Assembly: GCA_904420185.1 (NCBI GenBank)
Contig: CAJFUJ010000066.1
Coordinates: forward strand, 1 to 50,411
From: an uncultured Butyricicoccus sp.
Lineage (GTDB): Bacteria; Bacillota; Clostridia; Oscillospirales; Butyricicoccaceae
Direction: 5' to 3'
Length of the DNA: 50,411 bases
Shown: positions 25,943 to 33,847 of the stretch, piece after piece
Numbering within the stretch: the stretch's first letter is position 1
Layout: every line of letters starts with the position of its first letter
Notes under the pieces: generated by a model
Seen by the model: only the letters and a program-made list of their open reading frames with translations
The model's database searches: none
Told to the model about the DNA's origin: nothing
Translations under genes and position numbers: made by a program

Positions 25943-25954
25943 TCCTTATGCAAT

Positions 25955-28039
25955 TTAATCCTTGTTGAGCGCTTCCATCCGCGCCTTGTTGTCGGCAATG
26001 ACCTTTTCCTGCACCATCGGCGGAGCCTCGTCGTACCGTTCAAAATTGGACTCGAACGAACCGCGCCCTTGGGTCATCGACCGCAGGGTGATGGCGTAGT
26101 CGGTGGTCTCGGCCATGGGTACCTCGGCCAAGATTTCCTGCTGACCGCCCTCAACCGGGTTCATCCCCATGATACGGCCGCGGCGCTTGTTCAGGTCGCC
26201 GATGACGTCACCCATGTAGGTATCCGGTACAACCACCTTCATCGAGCAGATGGGCTCAAGCAGCACTGGGGATGCCTGCGGAATGCCCGCCTTATAAGCC
26301 AAACGCGCCGCCATCTTGAACGACAACTCGTTGGAGTCTACATCGTGGTAGGAACCATCGGTCAACGTGGCCTTCAGGCCGACCAGCGGATACCCGGCCA
26401 GCACACCGTGCTCCATGGCTTCGCGGATGCCCTTGTCAACCGCCGGATGGAAGTTCTTCGGCACCGAACCACCAAAGATCTTCTCCTCAAACAAATAATC
26501 GCCTTCGCTATACGGCTCGAAGTCCATCTTGACATGGCCATATTGCCCGTGGCCGCCCGACTGTTTCTTGTGCTTGCCTTCGACCGATACCTTCTTGCGG
26601 ATCTTCTCGCGGTAGGGGATGATCGGCGGCACCAGATTGACCTCCACGCCAAACTTGCTCTTGAGCCTGGAGCAGATGACGTCCAGATGGATGTCGCCCG
26701 CGCCCGAGATGGTCATCTGCTTGGTCTCCGGGTTGAAGCCAACTTCGAAACTCGGGTCCTCGTCGTGCAGCTTGGCCAGACCGGTGGACATCTTTTCTTC
26801 GTTGCCCTTGGCGGTCGGCTCGATGCCCTGGGTGTAGCACGGCTTGGGAATTTCCACGCCCTCGAGCATGACCTTGCGCACCGACATGGACAGCGTGTCA
26901 TCGGTCTTGGTGGTGACCAGCTTGGACACTGCGCCAATATCGCCGCAGCCGATTTCGTCAACCTCGGTGGTCTTTTTGCCGCAGACCGTGTAGATGTGGC
27001 CGATCTTCTCGTTGGCGTCGGCGCGCTTGTTGACCAGGGTCATATCGCGCTTGACCGTGCCCGAAAATACCTTGAAGTAGGAGAACCGGCCGTACTGGTC
27101 GGCGACTGTCTTGAACACATAGGCGCAGGTCGAGCCGTTGGGCGAACATACAATCTCGTCCAACTCGCCCTTTTCGTCCTCAAAGACCTCGGCTACCGCC
27201 TCGTCAGGCGACGGCATATAGTCTGCGATGCCCTTGAGCAGCGCGTAGGAACCCACGCCGGTCACCGCCGTGCCGCAGAACACCGGCGCGATGACCAGGT
27301 CGCGCACGCCCTGGCGGATGCCCGCGATAAGCTCTTCGTCGGAAAATTCTTCACCGGCAAAGTAGCGCTCCATCAGCTCTTCGGACAGCTCGGCCACGTT
27401 TTCGCACAAAGCTGCACGGTGCTGGTTGATGCGCTCGACCATGTTGTCCGGGATGGGCATTTCGACGCGCTTGTTGCCATCCATCTTGTAGGCCTTGCGG
27501 ATGACGCAATCGACTACGCCGACGGTGTCGCGGTTGCCTTCAAAGATGGGCACCACAATCGGGCAGACCGACACGCCGAACTGCTTTTGCAGCTTGTGCA
27601 GCGCGGTGTAGTAGTCGGAGTTTTCCTCGTCGATCTTGGAAATGTAGAACATGCGCGGCATCTGGCGCTCTTCGGCCCGCTTCCAGGCCTTTTCGGTGCC
27701 TACGCCCGGGCCGGCCTTGCCGGTGGCCACGATGAGGGCCGATTCGGCCACGCGCAGCGCGTGCTTGACTTCGGATTCAAAATCAAAGAAACCCGGGGTG
27801 TCGAGCAGGTTGATCTTACAGTCGCCCCAGACCACCGGCGCAATGGAAGCCGAGATCGAAAACTGACGCTTGATCTCCTCGGGGTCATAGTCGCACACTG
27901 TATTGCCTTCCGGCACCTTGCCCACGCGCTCGGTCGCTCCCGCGGTAAACAGCAGGCTCTCTACCAAAGAGGTCTTGCCGTCGCCGCCGTGGCCCATTAC
28001 GCAGACGTTTCTTAACTTATTCACCGGGTATGTTGCCAT
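25955..28039 (-). CDS. EF-G paralogue (FusA2-like translational GTPase)
   Basis: The 694-aa protein has the full EF-G layout: a G domain, domain II, and domains III-V with the SGGHGQYGHVKMDFEP segment of domain IV. It differs from housekeeping EF-G at key sites. The P-loop is GHGGDGKTS rather than AHIDAGKTT. The G3 motif is DTPGFFDF, so the catalytic His of DTPGH is Phe. The G4 motif is SKID rather than NKxD. These are features of a separate Firmicutes EF-G-like family whose function is not settled. The start ATG at 28039 has AGGAG 10 bases upstream, and an in-frame ATG at 28084 is less likely. The gene is monocistronic with a good promoter and terminator. Confidence 0.93.
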   Translation of the reverse strand: MATYPVNKLRNVCVMGHGGDGKTSLVESLLFTAGATERVGKVPEGNTVCDYDPEEIKRQFSISASIAPVVWGDCKINLLDTPGFFDFESEVKHALRVAESALIVATGKAGPGVGTEKAWKRAEERQMPRMFYISKIDEENSDYYTALHKLQKQFGVSVCPIVVPIFEGNRDTVGVVDCVIRKAYKMDGNKRVEMPIPDNMVERINQHRAALCENVAELSEELMERYFAGEEFSDEELIAGIRQGVRDLVIAPVFCGTAVTGVGSYALLKGIADYMPSPDEAVAEVFEDEKGELDEIVCSPNGSTCAYVFKTVADQYGRFSYFKVFSGTVKRDMTLVNKRADANEKIGHIYTVCGKKTTEVDEIGCGDIGAVSKLVTTKTDDTLSMSVRKVMLEGVEIPKPCYTQGIEPTAKGNEEKMSTGLAKLHDEDPSFEVGFNPETKQMTISGAGDIHLDVICSRLKSKFGVEVNLVPPIIPYREKIRKKVSVEGKHKKQSGGHGQYGHVKMDFEPYSEGDYLFEEKIFGGSVPKNFHPAVDKGIREAMEHGVLAGYPLVGLKATLTDGSYHDVDSNELSFKMAARLAYKAGIPQASPVLLEPICSMKVVVPDTYMGDVIGDLNKRRGRIMGMNPVEGGQQEILAEVPMAETTDYAITLRSMTQGRGSFESNFERYDEAPPMVQEKVIADNKARMEALNKD

Positions 28040-28114
28040 AGTATACACTCTCCTGCCTGTTTTCTCCGAGAGCGCCTTGTGCATCTTGCCAATTTACGCA
28101 TCTCTATGTTCGTA

Positions 28115-28143
28115 ATTATACACTATATGTTCAGAGAATGCAA
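28115..28143 (-). promoter_or_regulatory. Sigma-A promoter of the EF-G-like gene
   Basis: On the minus strand TTGCAT (28143-28138) and a perfect TATAAT (28120-28115) are separated by 17 bp. Confidence 0.88.
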
Positions 28144-28247
28144 ACACTATTTTGTGTATCCTGCCAAGATGGAGAAAAAAAGATCCGATCCGCATATTTT
28201 TTGCAGCATGTCCGCCAATCTAACCCAAAAACTCCCTTTTTTTCATG

Positions 28248-28286
28248 CAAAAAACGGGCGGGACCGCTCTGCAATCCCGTCCGTTT
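28248..28286 (-). terminator. Terminator of the rlmB/pseudo-ATPase operon
   Basis: AAACGGACGGGA pairs with TCCCGCCCGTTT on the minus strand, followed by a T-run. Confidence 0.85.
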
Positions 28287-28291
28287 CCCGA

Positions 28292-30649
28292 TTAATAATT
28301 TCTCCGTGTTGTAAAATTGATGAGCATCACCGGGATGTACCACAAGATCAAATACAAAATCACGTTCTTGGGCTCGACCGCTTCCGCTGCCCCCTGGAAG
28401 GTCAGGAAGAACATCAACAACATGCCGCAGATCCCCGACACCGTGCCGATGAACAGGTTGGACCTCAGCGCGCCCACCAGTTTGTCGGCCGCCTGCTGCA
28501 CCCGCGCATAGGGCATGGCGCCATCCTTGGACAAAAGCGCACACACCGGGTCCTTGGCTGCATAGCGCGCGTCGTTCATCTCCGGGATGCGGGCCGGGTC
28601 AACCGCGCCAGCCAGCCCATGCTTGACCTCGAACATGGCCTCCACCATGGCGGGCGAGATGTTGAAGTCCTGCGCCGCGATCATCGGCCGGATGTGCAGC
28701 CGGCACAACGCATGGATGGCCCCATAGGTCTGCGCGGTGGGGTGGTAGGTCAGCTTGATCTCACCCGCTACCTGGGTGTTGATGACCACATACACGCCGT
28801 TTTCCAGGCCCTGGCCATCGCGCAAATAGATGCCCAGCTTACTCAAAAAGGCGGCAGTACCCACCAATACACTGTCCGCACCAATATCGGCCGACAACCC
28901 GCCTGATTCGTAGCTCGTCACATTGCTTGCGCGCACCGGGCGGCCATACTGCTCGCGCAGCGCTTCAGCCAGCACCCGGCTGATTTCCATATCCCTTCCA
29001 GCCGTGACAGCCGCAGCATAGGCCAACAGCTTTTCGGCCGAATAGCTGCCCGAGTTGCGGATTTCGTCGATGGTGATCGAGCCGGCCGGGAACAGGTCGC
29101 CGTCGCGCAGGACGGCTTCCTTGACTTTTTTCAGGCGTGCGGCTTGCAGCGCACCAGGCAGAGCCGCCCCTTCACTGAGCAGCTTGCGGCTGACGTTGCG
29201 GTAGGCCGCGCCAAAGGCGCACAGAATGCCGAGCGGCGAGGCGATCGACAAAATGGCCGACAGCGCCCAGCAGAACCGGGTCGGCTCCCCGGCCCCGAAT
29301 GAGGCAATGGCTGCAAACACAAAGCTGGCCAGCAGCGCCAGGGGCGCGTAAATCCGCTCAAAAATATCCACCCGGTCGTTGCGCTCCATCTCGCGCAGAA
29401 AGCGGCTGAGGTCCTTCAGCGGATACTTAACCGCCCGGCGGACATGGTCGCGGCTGTCGTCGTGGGAAAAGACACCGGTCGGCCGGTCGCCCAGGGTGAT
29501 GGCCTTATAGGCACGGTACCGCCCAGCTATGCGCGCCTTTTCCTCCTGCATTTGCGCAAACAGCAACAGGATGCTCACCGCGCAATAGGGCAGCCAGCCG
29601 CTCCACTGGAACAAAATGACCGTCATGCCATGCACCAGCGAAGTGATGAGCGAAAAGACCACCAGCGTACTGCGGTCGGGCCGCAGCTTGAACAGGCTGT
29701 AAATCCCGTTGCCGACAATATCCAGCCCGGCGAACATGGACAAAAATTGCAAAATCATCAGCGTCAAGATGGTCAAGTAGGCGTGCTCGGCGTATTGCAG
29801 CGCCGCAGGCAGCGGCAGGCCCATGCCGCCCGCTACCGTGACGTAAATGGCCATCAGGCCCAAGATCAGCACAAAAATGCTGCGGCGGGCCAGGTTTTTG
29901 GCGCGGCGCTTGCAAAAGCGCTGGGCCTCACGGGGGTTGCGCAGTTCGATCTCCTCTTCGCGGTCGAGCGCGCGCTCGTCCTCAGCCCGGCGGGCCTTTT
30001 CCAGACGTTTGCGCTCGCGGCGGCTCAGGCGCGCCTCGCTCTCCTCCTCGGCGGCCAGCTCGGCCAGATGCCGGGCCTGCTCGTCGGCTGTGGCGCGCAG
30101 CGACTCCTCAATTTCGCGCGGGTCCATCCCCGGCACGCGTGGGATGCGGCCGCTCACCTGCGGCACCCGTCCGGTGCCCTGCGAAACCCGCGGAATCCGC
30201 CCCGTTGTCTGGGGGATGCGGCCGGTCCCCTGCGGGATACGCCCGGTGCCCTGGGAGACACGCGGGACCCGGCCGGTGCCTTGGCTCACCCGGCCGGTCG
30301 GGATGCGGCCGGTCCCCTGGCTTACCCGGGGGATTTGGCCGGTACGCTGGCCGGTCACGCGGGGCAGGCCGGTCGCCTGCTGGGCGCTGCCGGTAAACCC
30401 AGCCTGTGCCTGCCGCATGGCAGCCAAATGGTCCTCTTTGGCGGCTTGGTCCACCACACCGCTGACCCCAGCCAGCACGTCGTTTAAATTAAATTCCCCC
30501 GCGCCGCCCGACGGTGGGGTGCTGGGCTGCGGGGCGCGGGGCGCGGGCTGGGGCGCATCGCCCGTTTGCGCCGGTACGTCGCCGGACGTGTCGCCAATCA
30601 GCTTGCGGATTTCGTCCAGCTCTTGGGTATCCATCAATTTATCACGCAT
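28292..30649 (-). CDS. Large membrane protein resembling a P1B-type ATPase without its catalytic motifs
   Basis: The 785-aa protein has three parts. Residues 1-95 are Pro/Gln-rich. Residues 97-172 are a low-complexity array built on (RVSQ)GTGR(I/V)P units. A charged coiled-coil-like stretch covers 178-250. The rest has eight predicted membrane helices (about 257-277, 291-311, 328-347, 352-366, 433-452, 459-482, 731-751 and 763-780). Helix six carries SPLG (471-474) in place of the CPx motif. A cytoplasmic region of about 250 residues follows, with the order seen in heavy-metal P-type ATPases. The phosphorylation motif DKTGT is absent, with LRDGDLFPAG (514-523) at that place. No TGE actuator motif is seen. 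It overlaps rlmB by 8 nt. The function is unknown. Confidence 0.8.
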   Translation of the reverse strand: MRDKLMDTQELDEIRKLIGDTSGDVPAQTGDAPQPAPRAPQPSTPPSGGAGEFNLNDVLAGVSGVVDQAAKEDHLAAMRQAQAGFTGSAQQATGLPRVTGQRTGQIPRVSQGTGRIPTGRVSQGTGRVPRVSQGTGRIPQGTGRIPQTTGRIPRVSQGTGRVPQVSGRIPRVPGMDPREIEESLRATADEQARHLAELAAEEESEARLSRRERKRLEKARRAEDERALDREEEIELRNPREAQRFCKRRAKNLARRSIFVLILGLMAIYVTVAGGMGLPLPAALQYAEHAYLTILTLMILQFLSMFAGLDIVGNGIYSLFKLRPDRSTLVVFSLITSLVHGMTVILFQWSGWLPYCAVSILLLFAQMQEEKARIAGRYRAYKAITLGDRPTGVFSHDDSRDHVRRAVKYPLKDLSRFLREMERNDRVDIFERIYAPLALLASFVFAAIASFGAGEPTRFCWALSAILSIASPLGILCAFGAAYRNVSRKLLSEGAALPGALQAARLKKVKEAVLRDGDLFPAGSITIDEIRNSGSYSAEKLLAYAAAVTAGRDMEISRVLAEALREQYGRPVRASNVTSYESGGLSADIGADSVLVGTAAFLSKLGIYLRDGQGLENGVYVVINTQVAGEIKLTYHPTAQTYGAIHALCRLHIRPMIAAQDFNISPAMVEAMFEVKHGLAGAVDPARIPEMNDARYAAKDPVCALLSKDGAMPYARVQQAADKLVGALRSNLFIGTVSGICGMLLMFFLTFQGAAEAVEPKNVILYLILWYIPVMLINFTTRRNY

Positions 30650-31445
30650 TCGGTTCCATCTCCTTTAGGTTGTCGGTCCTGCGGCGCACGGCCTCATACA
30701 GCAGCACCGCCGCCGCATTGGACGCATTGAGCGAATTGACCTGGCCACGCATCGGAATGCGGAGCAGAAAATCGCAGGCTTCCCGCGTCAGGCGGCTGAG
30801 CCCGCGCCCTTCTGAGCCGATGACGATGGCGGCTGGCCGGGCAAAATCGGCCTCGTACAGGCCAACATCGCCGTCTGCTTCGGCGCCGAACAGCCACACC
30901 CCACGCGCCTTGAGCTCGGCGAGCGTGGCGGCCAGGTTGCCCGCCTTGTGCACCAAAATATGTTCAATCGCCCCGGCCGACGCGCGCGCGACCACGCCGG
31001 TCAGGCCCACCGCCCGCCGCTTGGGGATGATGACCCCATGTGCGCCGGCAGCCTCGGCTGAGCGCAGAATTGCGCCCAAATTGTGCGGGTCCTCGATGCC
31101 GTCGCACACGACAAACAGCGGCGGCTCGCCGTGCGCCTGGGCGGCTGCGAACAGCTCGTCCAAGCTGGCGTAGGTATGGGCAGCGGCCTGGGCGATGACG
31201 CCCTGGTGGTTGCCGGCGCGGCTCATGGCGTCCAGCTTGCGGCGGTCGCACACGGTCACGGGCACGCCTCTTTCGCGCGCCAGGGCGGTCACCTCGCCCA
31301 CCCGGCCGTGCGCACCCTCGGCCACGAACAGCTTGTCCACCGCGCGCCCGGCGCGCAGCAGCTCCATGACGGCGTTGCGGCCCTCGACCAGGGTATCGTC
31401 CGGCGCTTGCAGGCGGCCGGTTTGTTTGGGTTGTTTTTTGTCCAT
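30642..31445 (-). CDS. rlmB: 23S rRNA (guanosine-2'-O-)-methyltransferase RlmB (SpoU family)
   Basis: The 267-aa SpoU-class enzyme methylates the ribose of a 23S rRNA guanosine. The N-terminal substrate-binding domain (VEGRNAVMELLRAGRAVDKL) is followed by the trefoil-knot methyltransferase domain with motifs EDPHNLGAILRSAEAAG, VIGSEGRGLSRL and RIPMRGQVNSLNASNAAAVLLYE. An in-frame GTG at 31454 is possible, but GGAG lies 8 bases before the ATG at 31445. Its stop overlaps the start of the large membrane protein by 8 nt. Other SpoU members such as TrmH-like enzymes are possible but less likely. Confidence 0.93.
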   Translation of the reverse strand: MDKKQPKQTGRLQAPDDTLVEGRNAVMELLRAGRAVDKLFVAEGAHGRVGEVTALARERGVPVTVCDRRKLDAMSRAGNHQGVIAQAAAHTYASLDELFAAAQAHGEPPLFVVCDGIEDPHNLGAILRSAEAAGAHGVIIPKRRAVGLTGVVARASAGAIEHILVHKAGNLAATLAELKARGVWLFGAEADGDVGLYEADFARPAAIVIGSEGRGLSRLTREACDFLLRIPMRGQVNSLNASNAAAVLLYEAVRRRTDNLKEMEPNA

Positions 31446-31557
31446 TGCTTCCACTCCACATTCTCAATCAAAGCCGGCTGCCGCGGGCGGGATACACAAA
31501 ATTCCATTGCAGTCTGAAGGGCCCTCCCAACATTGGGCAAATACCGATACAGAATGT

Positions 31558-31598
31558 ATTATAACACAAAGGCCGCACTCCATACAATGGAGCGCGGC
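31558..31598 (-). promoter_or_regulatory. rlmB promoter overlapped by an inverted repeat
   Basis: On the minus strand TTGTAT (31587-31582) and a perfect TATAAT (31563-31558) are 18 bp apart. A 27-bp inverted repeat (arms GCCGCACTCCAT and ATGGAGCGCGGC, one mismatch, 31572-31598) covers the -35. The A-run at 31599-31605 lies on the plus strand after the hairpin, so it is not a normal terminator for lysC. Confidence 0.65.
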
Positions 31599-31661
31599 AA
31601 AAAAATCAAATTTGGTCGGGAAATCGCCTGTCCTGCCGGTTTTGCGCAAAAAAGGCTGCGC

Positions 31662-32870
31662 TCAATCGTTGAAAAACTTGGCGTGGATGGCGCGGACGGC
31701 TTTGTCGGAATCCTCCTCGTTGATGAGCACCGAAATCTTGATTTCCGAAGTCGAGATCATGCGGATGTTGATGCCCGCAGACGCCAGCGCTTCGAACATG
31801 CGCGCCGCAACGCCTGCGTTGGACGCCATGCCCGCGCCCACAATGGACACCTTGGCCACCGCGGTGTTGACCGACACATCCTCAAACCCCAGGCTGTCCT
31901 GGTTGTCGCGCAGCACCCGCTCGGCCTCCTCGGCGCAGCTTTGCGGCACGGTGAAGGTAATCGACTTGTGGTGGTCCTGGCCGACCGACTGCAAAATGAT
32001 GTCCACATTGATCTTGCGCTTGGACAACAGCGAAAATACCCGGAAGGCGACGCCCGGCTCGTCCGGCAGGTTGATAATGGCCACGCGGGCGCAGTTGTTG
32101 TCACGGGCAACGCCGCTTACGTTCATCTTCTCCATGTTGGAACCCTCCTTGACTTTGGTACCCGGGTTGCGGGTAAAGCTGGAGATAACCTCCAGATCAA
32201 CATTGTACTTCTTGGCCAGCTCGACCGAGCGGTTGTGCAGCACCTGGGCGCCCAGGCTGGCCAGCTCGAGCATTTCGTCGTAGGTGATGGCCGCCAGCTT
32301 GCGCGCATCCGGCACCAGGCGCGGGTCAGCGGTGTAGACACCGTCCACGTCGGTGTAGATCTGGCACAGGTCGGCGCCCAGGGTGGCGGCGATGGCGACC
32401 GCGGTGGTGTCCGAGCCGCCGCGGCCCAGGGTAGTGATGTCGTCCTGCTTGTTGATGCCCTGGAAGCCGGCGACGATGACAATGCGGTTGCGGTCGAGCT
32501 CGGAGCGGATGCGCTCGGCGGTCACCTTGCGGATGCGCGCCTCGGAGTAGTTGATGTCGGTCTCCACCCCGGCCTGCCAGCCGGTGAGCGAAATGACCGG
32601 ATACCCGAGCTTCTGGATGGCCATGGCCAAAAGCGACATGGAGATCATCTCGCCGGTGGATAGGAGCACATCCATCTCCCGCTTGGACGGCCGCGCATTG
32701 ATCTCGGCCGCCTTGGCGATCAGGTCGTCGGTGGTGTCGCCCTGGGCCGAAACCACAACCACCACTTGGTTGCCGGCCTTGTATGCGCTTGTGGCAATGT
32801 CTGCCACGTTAAAAATCCGTTCGGTGTTTGCGACCGAAGTGCCGCCAAACTTCTGAACAATCAGACTCAT
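31662..32870 (-). CDS. lysC: Aspartate kinase
   Basis: The 402-aa enzyme phosphorylates aspartate, the first step toward Lys, Thr, Met and diaminopimelate. The kinase signature VQKFGGTSVANTERI opens the protein, and GRGGSDTTAVA and YTDVDGVYTADPR follow in the catalytic domain. Two ACT domains make up residues 260-402 (NLPDEPGVAFRVFSLLS and VGAGMASNAGVAARMFEAL), so feedback regulation is expected. Effector identity (Lys, Thr or both) cannot be read from the sequence. An internal start giving a separate beta subunit is possible near MEKMNVSGVA (residue 247), which has an AAGGAGG site upstream. AAGGAGG also lies 12 bases before the main ATG. It follows thrB by 66 bp. Confidence 0.96.
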   Translation of the reverse strand: MSLIVQKFGGTSVANTERIFNVADIATSAYKAGNQVVVVVSAQGDTTDDLIAKAAEINARPSKREMDVLLSTGEMISMSLLAMAIQKLGYPVISLTGWQAGVETDINYSEARIRKVTAERIRSELDRNRIVIVAGFQGINKQDDITTLGRGGSDTTAVAIAATLGADLCQIYTDVDGVYTADPRLVPDARKLAAITYDEMLELASLGAQVLHNRSVELAKKYNVDLEVISSFTRNPGTKVKEGSNMEKMNVSGVARDNNCARVAIINLPDEPGVAFRVFSLLSKRKINVDIILQSVGQDHHKSITFTVPQSCAEEAERVLRDNQDSLGFEDVSVNTAVAKVSIVGAGMASNAGVAARMFEALASAGINIRMISTSEIKISVLINEEDSDKAVRAIHAKFFND

Positions 32871-32914
32871 GCTATTTCAGTTCCTCCTTCAAAAGATAGA
32901 GCGCGCAAAAGTAG

Positions 32915-32933
32915 GGGGCGGTGATGCCGCCCC
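32915..32933 (-). promoter_or_regulatory. Stem-loop between thrB and lysC
   Basis: GGGGCGG/(G)CCGCCCC with a 4-nt loop lies just after the thrB stop. The minus-strand sequence after it is only CTACTTTTG, so it could be a weak terminator or an mRNA stability element that tunes lysC. Confidence 0.5.
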
Positions 32934-32936
32934 ATC

Positions 32937-33833
32937 TTACGCCTCTACGGTGCGCACGACCGCGCCGGCCTCGTCGCAAAGCAGCCGCCGCGGGGTCCAG
33001 TGCGGGAAGTGCTGCGCGCAATACATCTGCGCGCGGGACAGATAGGTCTTGTCATGCGAGGCCACCACCGCGATGATGGACGGCCCGGCCCCCGAAATAA
33101 AGGCGCCCAGCGCGCCCATGGCCTTGGCCGCGTGCATGACCTCGCGCCCGTCCGGGATGAGGTCAAAGCGGTAGGGCTGGTGCAGGCAGTCGCCCACGGC
33201 CACGCCCAGGTTTTCCAGCTTGCCGGTGGTCAGCGACCCGGCCAGCAGCGCCGCCCGCGCCAGGTTGAACACCGCGTCGTGGTGGCGGATGGTCTGGGGC
33301 AAAGCCGCGCGCGCGGTCTCGGTGGACAGCTCAAAATCCGGGATAAAGGTGATGAAATCCACCTGCCCGTTCATGGGTACGCGCACGCTCCACACCTTGC
33401 CGTATTCGAGCAGGGCCACGCAGAACCCGCCCAGGATGGCAGGCGTGGAATTGTCCGGGTGGCCCTCGATGGACGCGGCCAGATCGATGATGTTTTCCCG
33501 GTCGAGCGGATAGCCGAGCAGGGCGTTGGCGCCCAAAATCCCGGCCACCGTACATGCCGACGACGAGCCCAGGCCGCGCGTCTGCGGGATTTCGCATTGC
33601 TCGACAATGCGCATCCCCTTCAGCGGCTTGCCGCAGATGTCGTACACCTTTTTGGCGCACTGGTAAATGAGGTTGCTCTCGTCGGTGGGGATGTCGGCGC
33701 CCGACAGGTCGCGGATGTCCAGCCGGTCGCTCTCCTCCATGCGGATGACGTTGTATAAGTTCAGCGCAATGCCGATGGAATCAAACCCCGAGCCCATGTT
33801 GGCACTGGTAGCCGGGACTTTTACCTCTATCAT
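32937..33833 (-). CDS. thrB: Homoserine kinase
   Basis: The 298-aa GHMP-family kinase phosphorylates homoserine toward threonine. VKVPATSANMGSGFDSIGIAL opens the protein, the ATP-binding motif PQTRGLGSSSA lies near residue 90, and GAFISGAGPSIIAVV is the C-terminal GHMP motif. A GTG six codons upstream overlaps the hom stop. I prefer the ATG at 33833, which follows GGGGG and gives the usual N-terminus. It sits directly after hom. Threonine synthase is not in the window. Confidence 0.95.
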   Translation of the reverse strand: MIEVKVPATSANMGSGFDSIGIALNLYNVIRMEESDRLDIRDLSGADIPTDESNLIYQCAKKVYDICGKPLKGMRIVEQCEIPQTRGLGSSSACTVAGILGANALLGYPLDRENIIDLAASIEGHPDNSTPAILGGFCVALLEYGKVWSVRVPMNGQVDFITFIPDFELSTETARAALPQTIRHHDAVFNLARAALLAGSLTTGKLENLGVAVGDCLHQPYRFDLIPDGREVMHAAKAMGALGAFISGAGPSIIAVVASHDKTYLSRAQMYCAQHFPHWTPRRLLCDEAGAVVRTVEA

Positions 33834-33847
33834 GCTATGCCCCCGGC

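Noticed and set aside
25682-28015. A 777-codon open frame on the plus strand opposite the EF-G-like gene
   Set aside because: It mirrors the EF-G-like gene, lacks a ribosome-binding site and begins inside the intergenic hairpin array.
30129-30361. CRISPR-like short repeats
   Set aside because: They are in-frame codon repeats encoding TGR(I/V)P units inside an intact gene. There are no spacers and no cas genes.
28292-30649. Pseudogene of a metal-transporting P-type ATPase
   Set aside because: There is no frameshift or internal stop over 785 codons, the start overlaps rlmB as in a working operon, and the terminator is intact. The missing catalytic motifs look like an old change of function.
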